A DNA stretch of 64,000 nucleotides from contig NW_020653900.1 in assembly GCF_003589595.1 (NCBI RefSeq), positions 5,636,817 to 5,700,816 on the forward strand. The letters run 5' to 3'. Each line of letters opens with the position of its first letter. Positions within the stretch are counted from its first letter, which is position 1. The notes under the pieces were generated by a model. The model was not told the origin of the DNA. It ran no database searches and saw only the letters and a list, made by a program, of their open reading frames with translations. This DNA is from Hyposmocoma kahamanoa. Lineage: Eukaryota; Arthropoda; Insecta; Lepidoptera; Cosmopterigidae. Made by a program: the position numbers and the translations under genes. Of this stretch, positions 20,182-30,544 are shown in pieces.

Positions 20182-20292
20182 GAACACTGTAGATTTACGC
20201 AGGAAAGTTGGAACGGTGTTTTGTTGATGGCTCTAAGTTCGCAACGTGAAAATGGTCGTTAAATGTAGATATATCGCGCACGAACTTTAACA

Positions 20293-20585
20293 ATGGGGCC
20301 GCTATTTATTCGAATATGTACCCTACCGATCAGACAAAAGCGATATTAGCTAAGTTCAGACTGAGCATAATGTAATCGCAATTTTTCCAATTTTTTTACC
20401 GAAAAACATGGCGGTTTCTGTTTTCAATTTTGTGACACTGTTGAAGCCGGCGTGTAGAGGCGAGACGCGTCGTTTGAATGCTAGTGTTGTACTATAAGAA
20501 TTGAAAGAGTTTTTCCTGGGAAGAACTGCCGCTTTACAATTTTTTTCCGCCTAATATGAGCATTACTGCGTTCCGGTTCATGAAT
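20293..20585 (+). repeat. Composite repeat: 220-bp module joined to HP 5' half
   Basis: The module from GCTATTTATTCGAATATG through CAATTTTGTGACACTGTTGA to GTTGTACTATAAGAATTGAA recurs at 49773-49992. In both places it runs straight into HP sequence (here TTTTTCCTGGGAAGAACTGC and GAGCATTACTGCGTTCCGG). The shared junction shows that the module and HP moved together in a longer element. Confidence 0.75.
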
Positions 20586-20684
20586 AATAATGGCGAACAG
20601 ACGTGACGTCACTGCTTGTTAATTTTCAGTTTAAGTTTCCGACAAGTAACCGACCACCCCTAAATAATACTTTTTATGATGCCA

Positions 20685-20772
20685 ACAAAGTGAGACGAGA
20701 CGAACAAGTTGTGTGACTGGTGTTAAACGACACGCCTGTTCATAACAGTTGCAGAGCTACTCAGAGCTTTAA
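20685..20772 (-). repeat. HP repeat, 3' part, inverted
   Basis: GACGAACAAGTTGTGTGACTG, CACGCCTGTTCATAACAGTT and GCAGAGCTACTCAGAGCTTT, in reverse orientation. Confidence 0.7.
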
Positions 20773-20953
20773 CTCTTTCCGGCACAGATTTTTATTATCA
20801 CATTAAAAAAAAATATTTGTGTCCTCGTGCTTAATCGGGATTAATTATAAGCATTCTTGCACTTTTTTTTATAATTCGCATGCTGGGGTGTTATGTAGAA
20901 GGTGGTCACTATTAGAGAGACGAACCAAATATTGAATACGTGTACAATATAAT

Positions 20954-21169
20954 AACTGCCTCCGTGGCCGAACGGTTACCATGCCGGACTGCCACGCAGA
21001 GGTCCTAGGTTCGATTCCTGGGCCGGGAGAAATATTTGTATGGCCTACATTTATTTCTCTCGTGAGTTTGGGTGTAATTTGTGTTTGTCTATGTATGTGT
21101 CCATGGCACCCGCGACACAGGGTTTCCCTAGTGCGGGGCTATGTTGAGTGTGTGTGTGCGTGTGCGTTA
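20954..21169 (+). repeat. SINE-1, full-length copy
   Basis: Intact head ACTGCCTCCGTGGCCGAACG with B box AGGTTCGATTCC, body TGGCCTACATTTATTTCTCT, and CACCCGCGACACAGGGTTTC, ending in GTGTGTGTGCGTGTGCG instead of the (TTTA)n tail of other copies. Confidence 0.85.
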
Positions 21170-21547
21170 ATACTGGATACCCCACTGTAATGAAAATTAA
21201 CAACACCATCTTTATTTAAAAACTAAAACTACTTCGTCAATGTAAGTTACCAATATTTTGTTAGTTGTCTGCGTCGTTTTTGCCTTCAGTTCGCTGTCTA
21301 CATTCAAATGTATTCTTCCGTTCAACGATTTTATCAGATCTTGACTACAAAACGCTGTTAAAGTACTGTAAGTGATATTATATTTTGTGAAAGTGTTATA
21401 TACTAGCTAGGCGGATATTTAGAATACGATCGATATAGTTAGGATAGTTAGTCGTAGAATTAAAACACAAAACCAATAGATGTCACTTTAGCCAAATATG
21501 ACCCTTAAAAATGGTGGTTATCTCTCGTGACCACCGCGAAGAAAAGA
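21170..21547. other. AT-rich DNA, no gene seen
   Basis: No coding frame or repeat recognised. Confidence 0.45.
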
Positions 21548-21741
21548 GAAATCGCGAAGATCTTACGGGCACTGCCACTGCGCCCGTCACCCTGAGGTAT
21601 AAGTTGACAAGTCCCACGTGTCTGTAATTTCACCAGCACCCCTTACCTTTTTAAATCGGAACGCAGTAATACTTACATGCTGCTTGGCGGCAGAAATAAG
21701 GAAGGTGGCAGTACTTCCCAGCTACTACAAATCTACTGCTG
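21548..21741 (-). repeat. HP repeat, 5' two-thirds, inverted
   Basis: GATCTTACGGGCACTGCCAC, AAGTTGACAAGTCCCACGTG and CACCAGCACCCCTTACC, then GCTTGGCGGCAGAAATAAG and GGTGGCAGTACTTCC. The hairpin is decayed here (CAGTAATACTTACATGCTG). Confidence 0.8.
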
Positions 21742-21999
21742 CTCATTCTTATAGATAGTTACACGCTCGGCCTTCCAGATAGTTATACGGTCTCACCTAT
21801 ATAGAGACAGCGTGGTCATCACTAGATGGTGTTTAACTGTTGGAATATTGTATTACAATAAAGACCATCCTAATATCGACCACTGAACGAATTGTATTTA
21901 AAAAGTCATTTTTCTTCCGTCGCGTTTTGACTAAATTGTCTAGTTTTTGTCATGATGACGGTCAACAATATTCATAATTAATATTATTGAAATACATAC

Positions 22000-22064
22000 C
22001 TACCGGAAATCGAACCTGGGACTTCCTGTGTCCACAATGCTAACCGTTGGGCCATCGAGGTCGT
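22000..22064 (-). repeat. SINE-3 head
   Basis: The reverse complement reads GACCTCGATGGCCCAACGGT, TAGCATTGTGG, then B box CAGGTTCGATTTCCGG. It matches the head at 19849. Confidence 0.65.
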
Positions 22065-23044
22065 TATAATCGTAGCGTCTATATTTAATTTTAAGGAAGA
22101 TTAGTTTTAGGGCAAACAGCAAAGTTTACGTCGACTTTCGCGTCTAAAGACTTATTTCTTCTTTGTGTAAGTATCCACCAACTTTTTCAAATGAATAAAT
22201 GAACAAGAGACGCTTATACCTCGGGAGAGAAAATTTTATTATTTTCCGCGAGAAAAACTGTCAAACATCCAATCAACCCTCGATGATATTTTTCTTGAGG
22301 AACGATTTTTTTAACCACGCCCGGCAATTTGGCGGGCGACCAAGCTCTTTGTTATAAATTGGAAAGCTTTGGGTAAACTTCCTGATTTTCGATTATATTA
22401 AAATAATGATCGTTATCTCCATAATATATGTCTCTATGTGGGGTGTTTTTTTATTGGGTGTAGATGCGTTTAGGGTGCCTCATTTACATTGAAATAATTA
22501 TGTGTAGGACAAAATTAACTTTATTCATGTGACGAAAAAAGCACATACATAGTATAGTACGTATATATTATATCTAATAGAATTATAGATGTGTACAAGC
22601 TACAATTAAGACCAGTTACACAGTTTAGGGTTTGTTAAACTGTCATACGGGTTAAAGACACTCGATGTCACTAACCCTGTAATTTTAGGCTCTAATTTTC
22701 ACAATTACTAAATTCCCTAAATTTGGCAAAGTTAACCACGACTGCAAACTTTAAGTTTGTCAATCTTATTTTACCGACTTAAGGCTTAAGTTGGTTTTAT
22801 GACTGATAAATTTGCAAACTCTATAGCAGGGGTGTATTTTATAGCGCGTGGGCTCTGATTGAGCTTTCATGTTACTAGCCCCACAAACACAAAAATTTTA
22901 AAACATACTTTTTCAGTAATTAATAGAATCAGGCGTTACTTTGCGGAAGTCCATGTTAATAAAAATGGAAGTAAATTAATTTGCTACTCCGACCCTGTGA
23001 AGGTTAAATCGTGCAAAGTAGCTGCGCTTGTGTTAAAAATTTTT
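22065..23044. other. AT-rich DNA, no gene seen
   Basis: The frame at 22859-23056 (65 codons) is free of recognised domains. No repeats were identified. Confidence 0.45.
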
Positions 23045-24075
23045 TCATTGAGTTAATTATCCCGCCATCCCTCCGGATAAAATTAATAAAATAAATGACA
23101 CAAGCGCAACTATAGTCACAAACCACCACCAAAAATATACCCGACACGTCGCTGATGGCCTTGACTGCGCCACCGCATTTAAAGGGCGAGCTGAAGGCTC
23201 ATAACCTGTAAATTAACTTAAAAACAAGTAGCGGGCCTGAGGGCCTTGGCTCAGGGCGCTACTGAACACTTTTGCCACTACTATAGGGGAGAAACTACCA
23301 GTGTACGTGCTGAGACGAGGGGCTCTACGACCTTGCCTGCGAGGACGGTTGGTGCGTGATGAGATGGACTGATTAGCGATCTGGTTGGCCTTCAAAGTGG
23401 CGAGAGTGATCAGGGTCGTTGAGGACTTTCCTTGGTCGACGGGTCCTACGTACGCGGTGGGGGTATTCCCTGAGGGGGTCGTAGTTGGATGCAGCTACCA
23501 CGAGGGGGTGGGGTGGTGAAGAGCAGACTCGAAGTATTTCCTCAATGCCTGTTTCATGAATTCGGCTCTTTTGGGGAGCCGTAAATCTATGTGGAGGTTA
23601 GCGTTGCGCATGAATCTATTTTGTAGAGCCTGCAGGCGGTGTATAAGCGCGGGATTTGCCTGAGCGAATGCGACGCTGGCATACGTCACAATCTCAAGCT
23701 GGTGTACAATCTCACCTTATTAGGAAGGGAGAGTTTGCTATGCTTGTTGAGAAGGGGGTGGAGCCGGCTCATAACAAAGTGGGCGAGATCGCGGACGGTT
23801 TTCACGTGTGCTTTGAATGACAGCTTCCTATCGAGCGTAACTCCTAAGTATTTGACCGTGTTCACCCAAGGGATTAGGCGGCCAAAGAGCGAGATCGGGG
23901 TGAGGTTTTGTACCCTACGACTGGATAGGTTACTTCGCGTGAAGAATACCGCCGCGCTTTTGTCGGGATTGATTTCGATTCTCCATCTGCGAAACCACTC
24001 GCCTAGGCGTGTGGTGGAAGATTGGAGAGCCGCGGAAACTAAATTGGAGCTGCACGCCGAATAATAGAGCGCAGT
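23045..24075 (-). mobile_element. Jockey-like LINE, 3' part (RT end, C-terminus, 3' UTR)
   Basis: On the minus strand the frame enters at LYYSAC and runs through EWFRRWRIEINPDKSAAVFF, VKYLGVTLDRKLSF and SRLHPLLNK, then past indels to LQNRFMRNANLHIDLRLP and FMKQALRKYFESA. These are hallmarks of the end of a jockey-clade RT and its C-terminal segment. The 3' UTR follows to about 23045, where an A-rich end lies on the minus strand. Several frameshifts and stops make it a pseudogene. The upstream part of the same copy lies at 27378-27680, beyond the plus-strand LINE inserted into it. Confidence 0.8.
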
Positions 24076-24127
24076 TATTATTATTACTTAAATTGCTTAA
24101 ATGACACATTTCTGAAGGATTGTGACA

Positions 24128-24940
24128 ATACAGTCGAAAACCCTACTAACTTTAGTTATCCAGACCAGAATAAAAAAATTTTTCGTTAATAATATAATAT
24201 GTAAATACTTAAGATTGATGCACCAAAATATAGGTGGATATGTGTCTAAAAAAGTATTATTGGATGTTGCAATTTCTGAGTTACACTCAAATCAAAAGGG
24301 CCCGGACATTATTTGTTTATCTGAAACAATGATTACAGTAGGTAACGAAAGCCGTATAATTATAAAAGGTTATGACCTAGACACAACTTATTGCAGGCAA
24401 AATAGGAAAAGTAGAGGTGGAACTTGTATACTAATAAGCAATAAACTTAAGTTTCAAAGGATAGACGATCTGAAAAGCTATGCTCAGGATTCAATATTTG
24501 AATGTTGCGGTGTAAAAATATTGCCACATAATATTTACATAATATGTGTATATAGAGCTCCTAAGTCAGATATAAAACTTTTTTTTATCAAAATTGGATG
24601 ACATATTACATCGATATATTATACAAAGATGACTAAAAGTAAAGTAATTCTAGCTGGTGACCTAAACATTAATACTTTAGAGACTAAAGTATCAAAAAAC
24701 GTTACAATTTTCTTGGACATATTAAAAAACTACAATTTGACAATACACATTACTGAACCTACTAGACTTAATACAAGCATTGACCTTTTACATAGTAACG
24801 TTGACGAGGCTACTGCTGAATTATATCATTTATATCTGTCTGATCACAATACGGTGCAAATCTTACACATACCGGTCAATAAAAAAATTGTTCAGCCTAT
24901 TGAATATTATTTAAAGTTCGTGCGAGCGCGATATAAATAA
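24128..24940 (+). pseudogene. CR1-like endonuclease region, frameshifted
   Basis: Frame 24122-24601 carries QNIGG, PDIICLSETM, GGTCILI and ICVYRAP, the usual order of an apurinic-type LINE endonuclease. After a frameshift near 24600, frame 24629-24940 gives VILAGDLNINTLE and YLSDHNTVQI, the catalytic DxN and SDH. The upstream QN and SET residues and these match the expected active-site positions. The protein would have cut target DNA; it can no longer be made as one chain. Confidence 0.75.
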
Positions 24941-24944
24941 AGCC

Positions 24945-26974
24945 ATGCAACATTTCCATGACACCTTAACCTTATTGCATAATCTCAACTTTCCCTGTAA
25001 GTTAATAAAAGTTTCCAATAAATATAAAAAACCAAAATGGATCACTAAAGGTGTCAGAAAAAGCTGTAAAACTAAGAGAACATTGCGTTATCAATATTAC
25101 ACCGTAAAGTCAGATATTAAAAAACAACAATATCGGTTGTATTCAAAAATACTACGCAAATGTTTAAACGCAGCTCAAAAGTTACACAACGACAAACTTA
25201 TAAAAAACGCAAAAAATAAAGCAAAAACATTTTGGAAAATTGTGAAAAACGAGTTTAATAATATTAATAGTGATCAATTTATAAATGAAATTATAATAAA
25301 TGATAGGACTATAACTGACCCTGTCTGCATAGCTAATGAATTTAATAATTATCTAATTAACTTAACTCACTTAAACAAAAAGTAACACAAATAAAATTTA
25401 CTTGTCCAATAGTATTTATATCCAACCTTTGGATTTCAAAGAAATACATAATATAATGAAATCATTAAATAGTACAAATTCAACAGGTTATGATGATATA
25501 TCGACTCGAGTTGTCAAGTATTGTGCAACTGAGCTGACCATACCCCTCACTTACCTAATTAATTTGTCATTTGAACTTGGCACCTTCCCAGATTTGCTTA
25601 AAATGTCAATTATAAAAAGGGTACAAAAACTGACATGGCCAATTACCGTCCCATAGCATTAGTTCCAGTGCTTTCCAAAGTATTTGAGAAAGCAATGAAA
25701 AAGAGGCTTCTAGACTTTGCTTCCAAATACAACTTGATAAAATCAGAACAATTTGGTTTTCAGCAAAATAAGTCTACTTCCTTGGCAGTTTTCCATCTGG
25801 TACAAGAAATTGTCGCAAATGTGTATAAAGGATAACCTACAACTGGTATATTCTTTGATAAGAGCCGCAGATTTGACTTCGTATCCCATGACTTACTTCT
25901 CCAAACATTAGAAAATCTTGGTATTAGAGGATTGGCTCGGGAGTGGTTGGCATCTTATCTCTGTAATAGGAGGCAAGCGGTGGAAATTAGGACTCTGAAT
26001 AAGGATTCGCACATGGTTTCTAATAGTCCTTATATGTATAGAGTCAATGCTTGGGCAGGCGTGCCTCAAGGTAGCGTGCTTGGACCACTACTTTTCCTAC
26101 TTTACATAAACGACCTGGCTGATGTAACGTGTCATAAATGCATTTTATTCGCGGATGACTTATCCATAATTATACCGTATAAGGAAAATATAAAAAGTAT
26201 GAATTTGACATCAACAATACAATTGCACTAATAATTAATTGGCTAAATAAAAATAATTTGACAGCGAATTTTAACAAGACAAATTTTATTCAATTCGGGA
26301 CGGTTAGACACAAAAAGTTGAAACTAAATATAAATTACAATGGACAAACTTTAGAAGAAATAGAGCGAAATAAATTTCTAGGTGTTATAATTGATAACAA
26401 GTTTGAATGGAAGATACATATTGAGTCAGTAATTAATAGTCTAAATCGCTATGTTTATGTTCTAAGGAGACTACGTGACACTTCCGCTATGTCTACTACT
26501 TTAGATGCCTATCATGGCTACGTTGCCTCCATGCTTCGATAAGGGCTTGTAATATGGGGAAATTCGACGGATGCAAATAAATTACTCGCAGCACAAAAAA
26601 AATGTGTACGGGCAATAGGTGGCTTGGGACCTCGAGAATCGTGTATACCTTTGTTCAAAACTCTTAACATACTACCACTGCCTTGTATGTACATTTTTGA
26701 GGTGTCCAATTTTGTCAAAAATAATTATAAACTTTTTAAAAGGACACGGGACGTTCACAACAGAAATGTAAGACACCCAGACAGATTAGTAAATCACAGT
26801 AGTACCAAATTAAGTTACTACCAGAGACAATGTGGAGCCATGTGTGTGAAAATATATAATACTTTACCCTCTAATATAAAAGATATAAATAGTAATCATT
26901 TATTTAAACGTAAGCTGATGAAAAATTTCTACTCTATTACAGACTTCTTTTCATATAAAGCTCTTCAAATTTGA
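24945..26974 (+). pseudogene. CR1-like reverse transcriptase region, multiply broken
   Basis: The pieces in order are a lysine-rich linker (24945-25385), LNSTNSTGYDDIS (25402-25656), NYRPIALVPVLSKVFE and EQFGFQQNKST (25635-25835), and then VPQGSVLGPLLFLLYINDL with FADD at about 26150 (25932-26231). These are followed by FLGVIIDNKFEW (26258-26542) and the thumb/C-terminus AAQKKCVRAIGG, PLFKTL, MYIFEVSNF and CVKIYNTLPSNIKD (26560-26974). At least five frameshifts or stops separate them. The catalytic FADD is preserved. The tail with NTLP and LFKRKL is typical of CR1/L2-type RT proteins. Confidence 0.8.
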
Positions 26975-27377
26975 CTATAAGTATAATTGATTTGATCTAC
27001 AATGACATGAATTTATTATATTATTATTTTTTATTTTTACTTCTGCATGATATGACAATAGCTTACAACTACTTGTAACATGTATAATTAATAACTATAG
27101 CTACATTACTAGAATTAACTTCAGATTTATAAAATTTGTATAAAAAAGAAAGAGATTTGTAATGTATTATATATATTGACTATGTATTGAAACAAAATTA
27201 GAACTTTAACTGTTTTGTGCATGTCTACTGACATTATTTGTAATTTAATCAATTTAATTCAATCACTATAAGTATAATTTTGCATGCCAAATGTGGTAAA
27301 ATATGAGCTCTATTTCTCTACTCTGTTCCATCTTTTCTTCACCATATTTTAAGCAAATAAATTTTCATTTTCATTTT

Positions 27378-27682
27378 CAGTGTCGTCGGCAAAGAGGGCG
27401 AGATTTACTGACTGATACTTCGGGATATCGCTAGTGTACAGGGAGAATAGGAGGGGCGAGAGGACAGAGCCTTGCGGGACTCCTTACGGGGTGAGGGGAG
27501 GAGAGAGCGCCTTCGACTCGGTAGCGGAAAGACGGATTCGACAAGAAGTCTCGAATAATGTACACGAGGCGGTCAGGCACGCCGAGATTGTACAGCTTGT
27601 AAAATAAGCCGTTGTGCCAGACTTTGTCGAAGACTATTGCCTCATCGAAGAAGAGGGAGTGAGCTCGTTCAGAACGGTTGGT
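27378..27682 (-). mobile_element. Jockey-like LINE, upstream RT part
   Basis: On the minus strand: [39 protein letters not shown] and LFADDT. The frame ends exactly where the CR1-like element begins and continues at 24075 as ALYYSAC. The copy is 5'-truncated near 27682, where Penelope-like sequence starts. An in-frame stop lies just before GVPQG. Confidence 0.82.
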
Positions 27683-27686
27683 GTAT

Positions 27687-28007
27687 TTATACCCCGCTAC
27701 CCCCAGTGTTGCTATTGTTGAAACCCGAAAATATCTGTAATAAAGGTGATGATGCGAAATTCAATTGTTCATTTATTATACAACCCCTGTTGCTGTACCT
27801 AATTATTTCCAACTGTTCTAAAGCACCCAGACGTAGTCCTTTTTCGTAAAAATGTAAGATTTCATAAGAATGGGAATCTGGTAAAATATGATTTGTTTCT
27901 AATAAATGTTTACCTAAATTGGACCTGTCTGGGTGCTTATGCCTAAATGAAGAAACATGCCCTTTATATCTAGTTATAAAATTACAGTCATATATATAGA
28001 TATACAC
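27687..28007 (-). pseudogene. Penelope-like element, GIY-YIG endonuclease C-terminal half
   Basis: A 106-codon minus-strand frame with FITRYKGHVSSFRHKHPDR, SNLGKHLLETNH, LHFYEKGLRLGALEQLEI. This matches the second half of the GIY-YIG nuclease that ends Penelope-like retroelement proteins: Arg in the RYKGH helix, then SN..KHLLE..H, then Glu in LEQLEI as the metal ligand. The GIY and YIG strands and the whole RT are missing upstream, so it is a 5'-truncated 3' end. It lies between the jockey fragment and an unrelated plus-strand ORF. Confidence 0.7.
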
Positions 28008-28031
28008 TGTTACATGTGTGTAAAGAAAAAT

Positions 28032-28548
28032 TTTGACTTTTTCTTCAGTGGCCCTGATAATCCTGCTGTTCGCTATTTAGATCAAAACAAAATTCTGTCT
28101 AATGATAATCAATCAAAAAAGGAATACAAGGACGAAGTAGCAGTCAGTAAAACAGTACTTTATAATTTTATTATTTATACCTATCAGTGGGAACGAATGC
28201 AACCGTTAAGTAAACGTATAAAGTTAAATCATGGACCTGAGACTGTATTTAGAATGAAACATCGCTTGCCTAAGCATCAGTACGCCTATCTTTTGCGCGA
28301 AAAGATTTGGGAGGTTCATCCCATTGCACACAGTTGGATATTTAAAAAGTATTCTATTTATAAGAATAATAAAATAACGTGCAATGGAATTTGCAAAGAA
28401 TGTGAGGCTAACACAAAAATTATAAATAACTAGCCTTCGAATAAAATAGCCCTGTTTAAGTGCACTGTAACAAACTACGATAAAGATTTTGTTCATACTT
28501 TTGCTAAAAAATTAAAACTATATAATTTTTTTAACAACTATATTTTTT
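28032..28548 (+). pseudogene. Unrecognised ORF with Cys-rich end, one in-frame stop
   Basis: I do not recognise this gene. A frame from about 28050 reads GPDNPAVRYLDQN, SKRIKLNHGPETVFRMKHRL and KIWEVHPIAHSWIFKKYSIY, then CNGICKEC (C-x3-C-x2-C). It meets TAG at 28431-28433, then continues as PSNKIALFKCTVTNYDKDF and VHTFAKKLKLYNFF to a stop near 28548. The Cys/His spacing across the TAG suggests a zinc-binding domain, as in the N-terminal part of some insect transposases. A T-rich CTTCAG before GPDN looks like a splice acceptor. It is either a transposase exon or a decayed element. The stop and the lack of any upstream exon argue for a relic. Confidence 0.35.
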
Positions 28549-28905
28549 AATAACTAAATTCTTTGTTAATATTGCGTTAAGATGGTTACCTACCCTCTCG
28601 GTTTTATACATTAGCAATCTCACCAGTCTAGTTCACCTCGAAGTAATTCTTGCCCTTTATATTATGGCAAAAAAGAACTAAAAACTTTTGCTTTTTTAGT
28701 TTAGTCAGGCACTTTTTCGCAAAATTTTCAGTCGGTTGTATTTTTTAAATTAATGTAGATATGAAGAGTATAGGTAGCAATTATTGATAATACATACTTC
28801 TGGAAAATCTGCTCCCTTCATGCTGAACAAAGAGGCGACCAGCCATCCTGACGTCAGAATGGCTGGTCAAAATTTTTTTTTAATTTCTCAGAATATACCA
28901 TTAGC
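28549..28905. other. AT-rich DNA, no gene seen
   Basis: No repeat or coding frame recognised, apart from a CCAGCCATCCTGACG-TCAGAATGGCTGG inverted pair near 28837-28865. Confidence 0.5.
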
Positions 28906-28973
28906 TAGGGTTTCTCTAGCTAATAGCGGGGCTATGTTGAGTGTGTGAGTTGTTATTATTATTATTATTATTA
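28906..28973 (+). repeat. SINE-1 3' end
   Basis: GGTTTCTCTAGCTAATAGCG, GGGCTATGTTGAGTGTGTGA and a (TTA)n tail. Only the last part of the family is present. Confidence 0.6.
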
Positions 28974-28974
28974 T

Positions 28975-29092
28975 ACAATTATTAACACAAAGATCGAACA
29001 CTCAAAAAAAATTCCTTCGATCCGGCCAGATTCGAACCAACATCTTCTAGCTTACCGTGCCAGACGCTATACCAACTAAGCACTATAGCACT
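28975..29092 (-). repeat. SINE-2, head and part of tail
   Basis: The reverse complement shows GCTTAGTTGGTATAGCGTCT, GGCACGGTAAGCTAGAAGAT, the B box GGTTCGAATCTGGCCGGATC, then GAGTGTTCGATCTTTGTG. It sits immediately after a SINE-1 end. Confidence 0.75.
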
Positions 29093-29603
29093 TTATATTT
29101 TTTTTAAATTTAATATAGGACGGGTGAAGGATTAATAACAGAATAGTAACAGCATTTTGAGTTTGCTTCACGAACTAACAATATAAAATGAAAACTAGAC
29201 AAAGGCTAATTCTGTACTAAATACTGTAAGTGGAAGGATAAAAAGGCCAAAGCGCCACTGTGACCGATAACGAGTCTTATATAACATTCCCTTGGGTTCT
29301 TTTTTCTGCATCAATTTGTCTCGGTTTCGTAGCGATCTCAGCACTTGTTTAGCACTTCAGTAATCCGATAATTGGCCACTTACTCGTGGTGATTTTTTGC
29401 TCAAGAGTCGCTTTGAAACTTTATGATTCACACCTGTTGGGTCTCTATAAGGCGTTTTACCCTTCTTACCTTTTGCCGAACTAGTACATTGTGCTGTAAG
29501 AGCGGTAATTAGGCAAATGTGAACAGAGAAGCGTTTAATACCGCGCCAAAGGCCAGTGTTTTAATGGTTCAAACGTCTGCAATTCGCAAATTTATTACTC
29601 TAC
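29093..29603. other. AT-rich DNA, no gene seen
   Basis: No coding frame or repeat recognised. Confidence 0.45.
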
Positions 29604-29902
29604 AAGCAGTAGAGCTACTTATGAAAGAGTTCCTCCAAGGAAGTACCGCCGCCTATTTCTGCCGCCAAACAATAATGTCAGCATTACTGTGTTCCGGTTT
29701 TGAAGGGTAAGGGTGCTGGTGAATTACAGGCACATGGGAATTGTCAACTTATGTCTCCGGGTGACGCGCGCAGTGGCAGGACCCCTCAGACCTTTGCAAT
29801 TTAAAGCTCTGAATGGTATTGCAGCTGTCATGAACAGGCGTGAAGCTTACTATCAGGCACACGACTTGTTCGTCATGTTACTTGATATTAAAAAAAATCT
29901 TT
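29604..29902 (+). repeat. HP repeat, best full-length copy
   Basis: All family blocks are in order: AAGCAGTAGAGCTACTTATG, GAAGTACCGCCGCC, TATTTCTGCCGCCAAACAAT, GTTCCGGTTTTGAAGGGTAA, GGGTGCTGGTGAATTACAGG, CAACTTATGTCTCCGGGTGA, CGCAGTGGCAGGACCCCTCA, TTTAAAGCTCTGAATGG, CAGGCACACGACTTGTTCGT and GATATTAAAAAAAATC. Length is about 300 bp. The A-rich end suggests retroposition, but I see no tRNA-like promoter, so the class is open. Frames across it are not genes. Confidence 0.85.
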
Positions 29903-29936
29903 AATACAATAAGACCACATTTTTTTATGATACTAA

Positions 29937-30111
29937 GGGTCGTATTCTAGAACTCTACTCAATGCTCGAGTCAGGACTTGAGTATGATTCAAAGCACTAG
30001 AAATCATACTCAAGTCCTTGCCATTATTGTCGTATTTCCAGTGCTTGAAATCATACTCAAGTCTGCTCAAATCCTGACTTGAGAATTGAGTAGAGTTCTG
30101 GAATACGACTC
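29937..30111. mobile_element. Foldback MITE with TAA duplication, inside an HP end
   Basis: A 175-bp element. The left end GGGTCGTATTCTAGAACTCT pairs with the right end AGAGTTCTGGAATACGACTC, and pairing continues through CTACTCAAT, GAGTCAGGA and ACTTGAGTATGATT. TAA flanks both ends (29934-29936, 30112-30114), a Harbinger-like duplication. Flanks rejoin as TTTTTTATGATACTAAGTGAC, which matches the HP 3' end (TATGATATCAAGTGAC), so it landed in an inverted HP copy. Confidence 0.8.
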
Positions 30112-30261
30112 TAAGTGACATGGTCCTAGAAACACAAAAAAAAATCTGGAAACTAACACAAGTTTTAATGATATTCTTTAAAAATGACATAGGACTATGT
30201 ATGCCAAGGTATCTATGAGCATGTTCTTTATAAAACTGATTAATAAAAATAAGGCCCACCG

Positions 30262-30315
30262 CTTTTTGGGGTCGCGTCCCTAGTCACACAAGACTAGCGA
30301 CGTGACCCCAAAAAG
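30262..30315. repeat. 24-bp-stem hairpin
   Basis: CTTTTTGGGGTCGCGTCCCT (30262 on) pairs with AGCGACGTGACCCCAAAAAG (to 30315). The stem is 24 bp with two mismatches and a 6-nt loop. It may be a collapsed foldback element. Confidence 0.75.
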
Positions 30316-30544
30316 AGTAGTAGTTTGTCCGCACTTTCTGTGACGATGGGAGCGCTGAAAAATAATCCATAACCGCCTTGGGGCTGTATGAACAAAGAAT
30401 GACCTACTTTTGTTGTAGATTTAACTATTATTTACGAGCAACAATGATGAAAAATGAAATAAAATGGGCTGTTCCAGTTACAAACGTTTGGGCTATTAAA
30501 GCCCTTGCCTTTGGGTCGGGTTCTCGATATTGATCTCTCGATCG

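Larger units (their letters stand above)
24076..27377 (+). mobile_element. CR1-like LINE inserted in the jockey element
   Basis: A 3.3-kb plus-strand element. It holds an endonuclease region, an RT region and a 3' UTR ending in AATAAATTTTCATTTTCATTTTC. Domains in order: LMHQNIGGYVS and CLSETM (endonuclease start), LAGDLNIN and LSDHNTVQI (endonuclease end), then the RT. There is no RNase H. The layout and motifs suggest the CR1/L2/Daphne-Kiri group. Multiple stops and frameshifts make it non-functional. It splits the jockey frame precisely; a CAGT flanks both sides (24072-24075, 27378-27381), which is either a 4-bp duplication or microhomology. The 5' end may be truncated. Confidence 0.82.

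Noticed and set aside
28975..29092. A tRNA gene on the minus strand
   Set aside because: The head is shared with four other SINE-2 pieces and continues into the SINE-2 tail.
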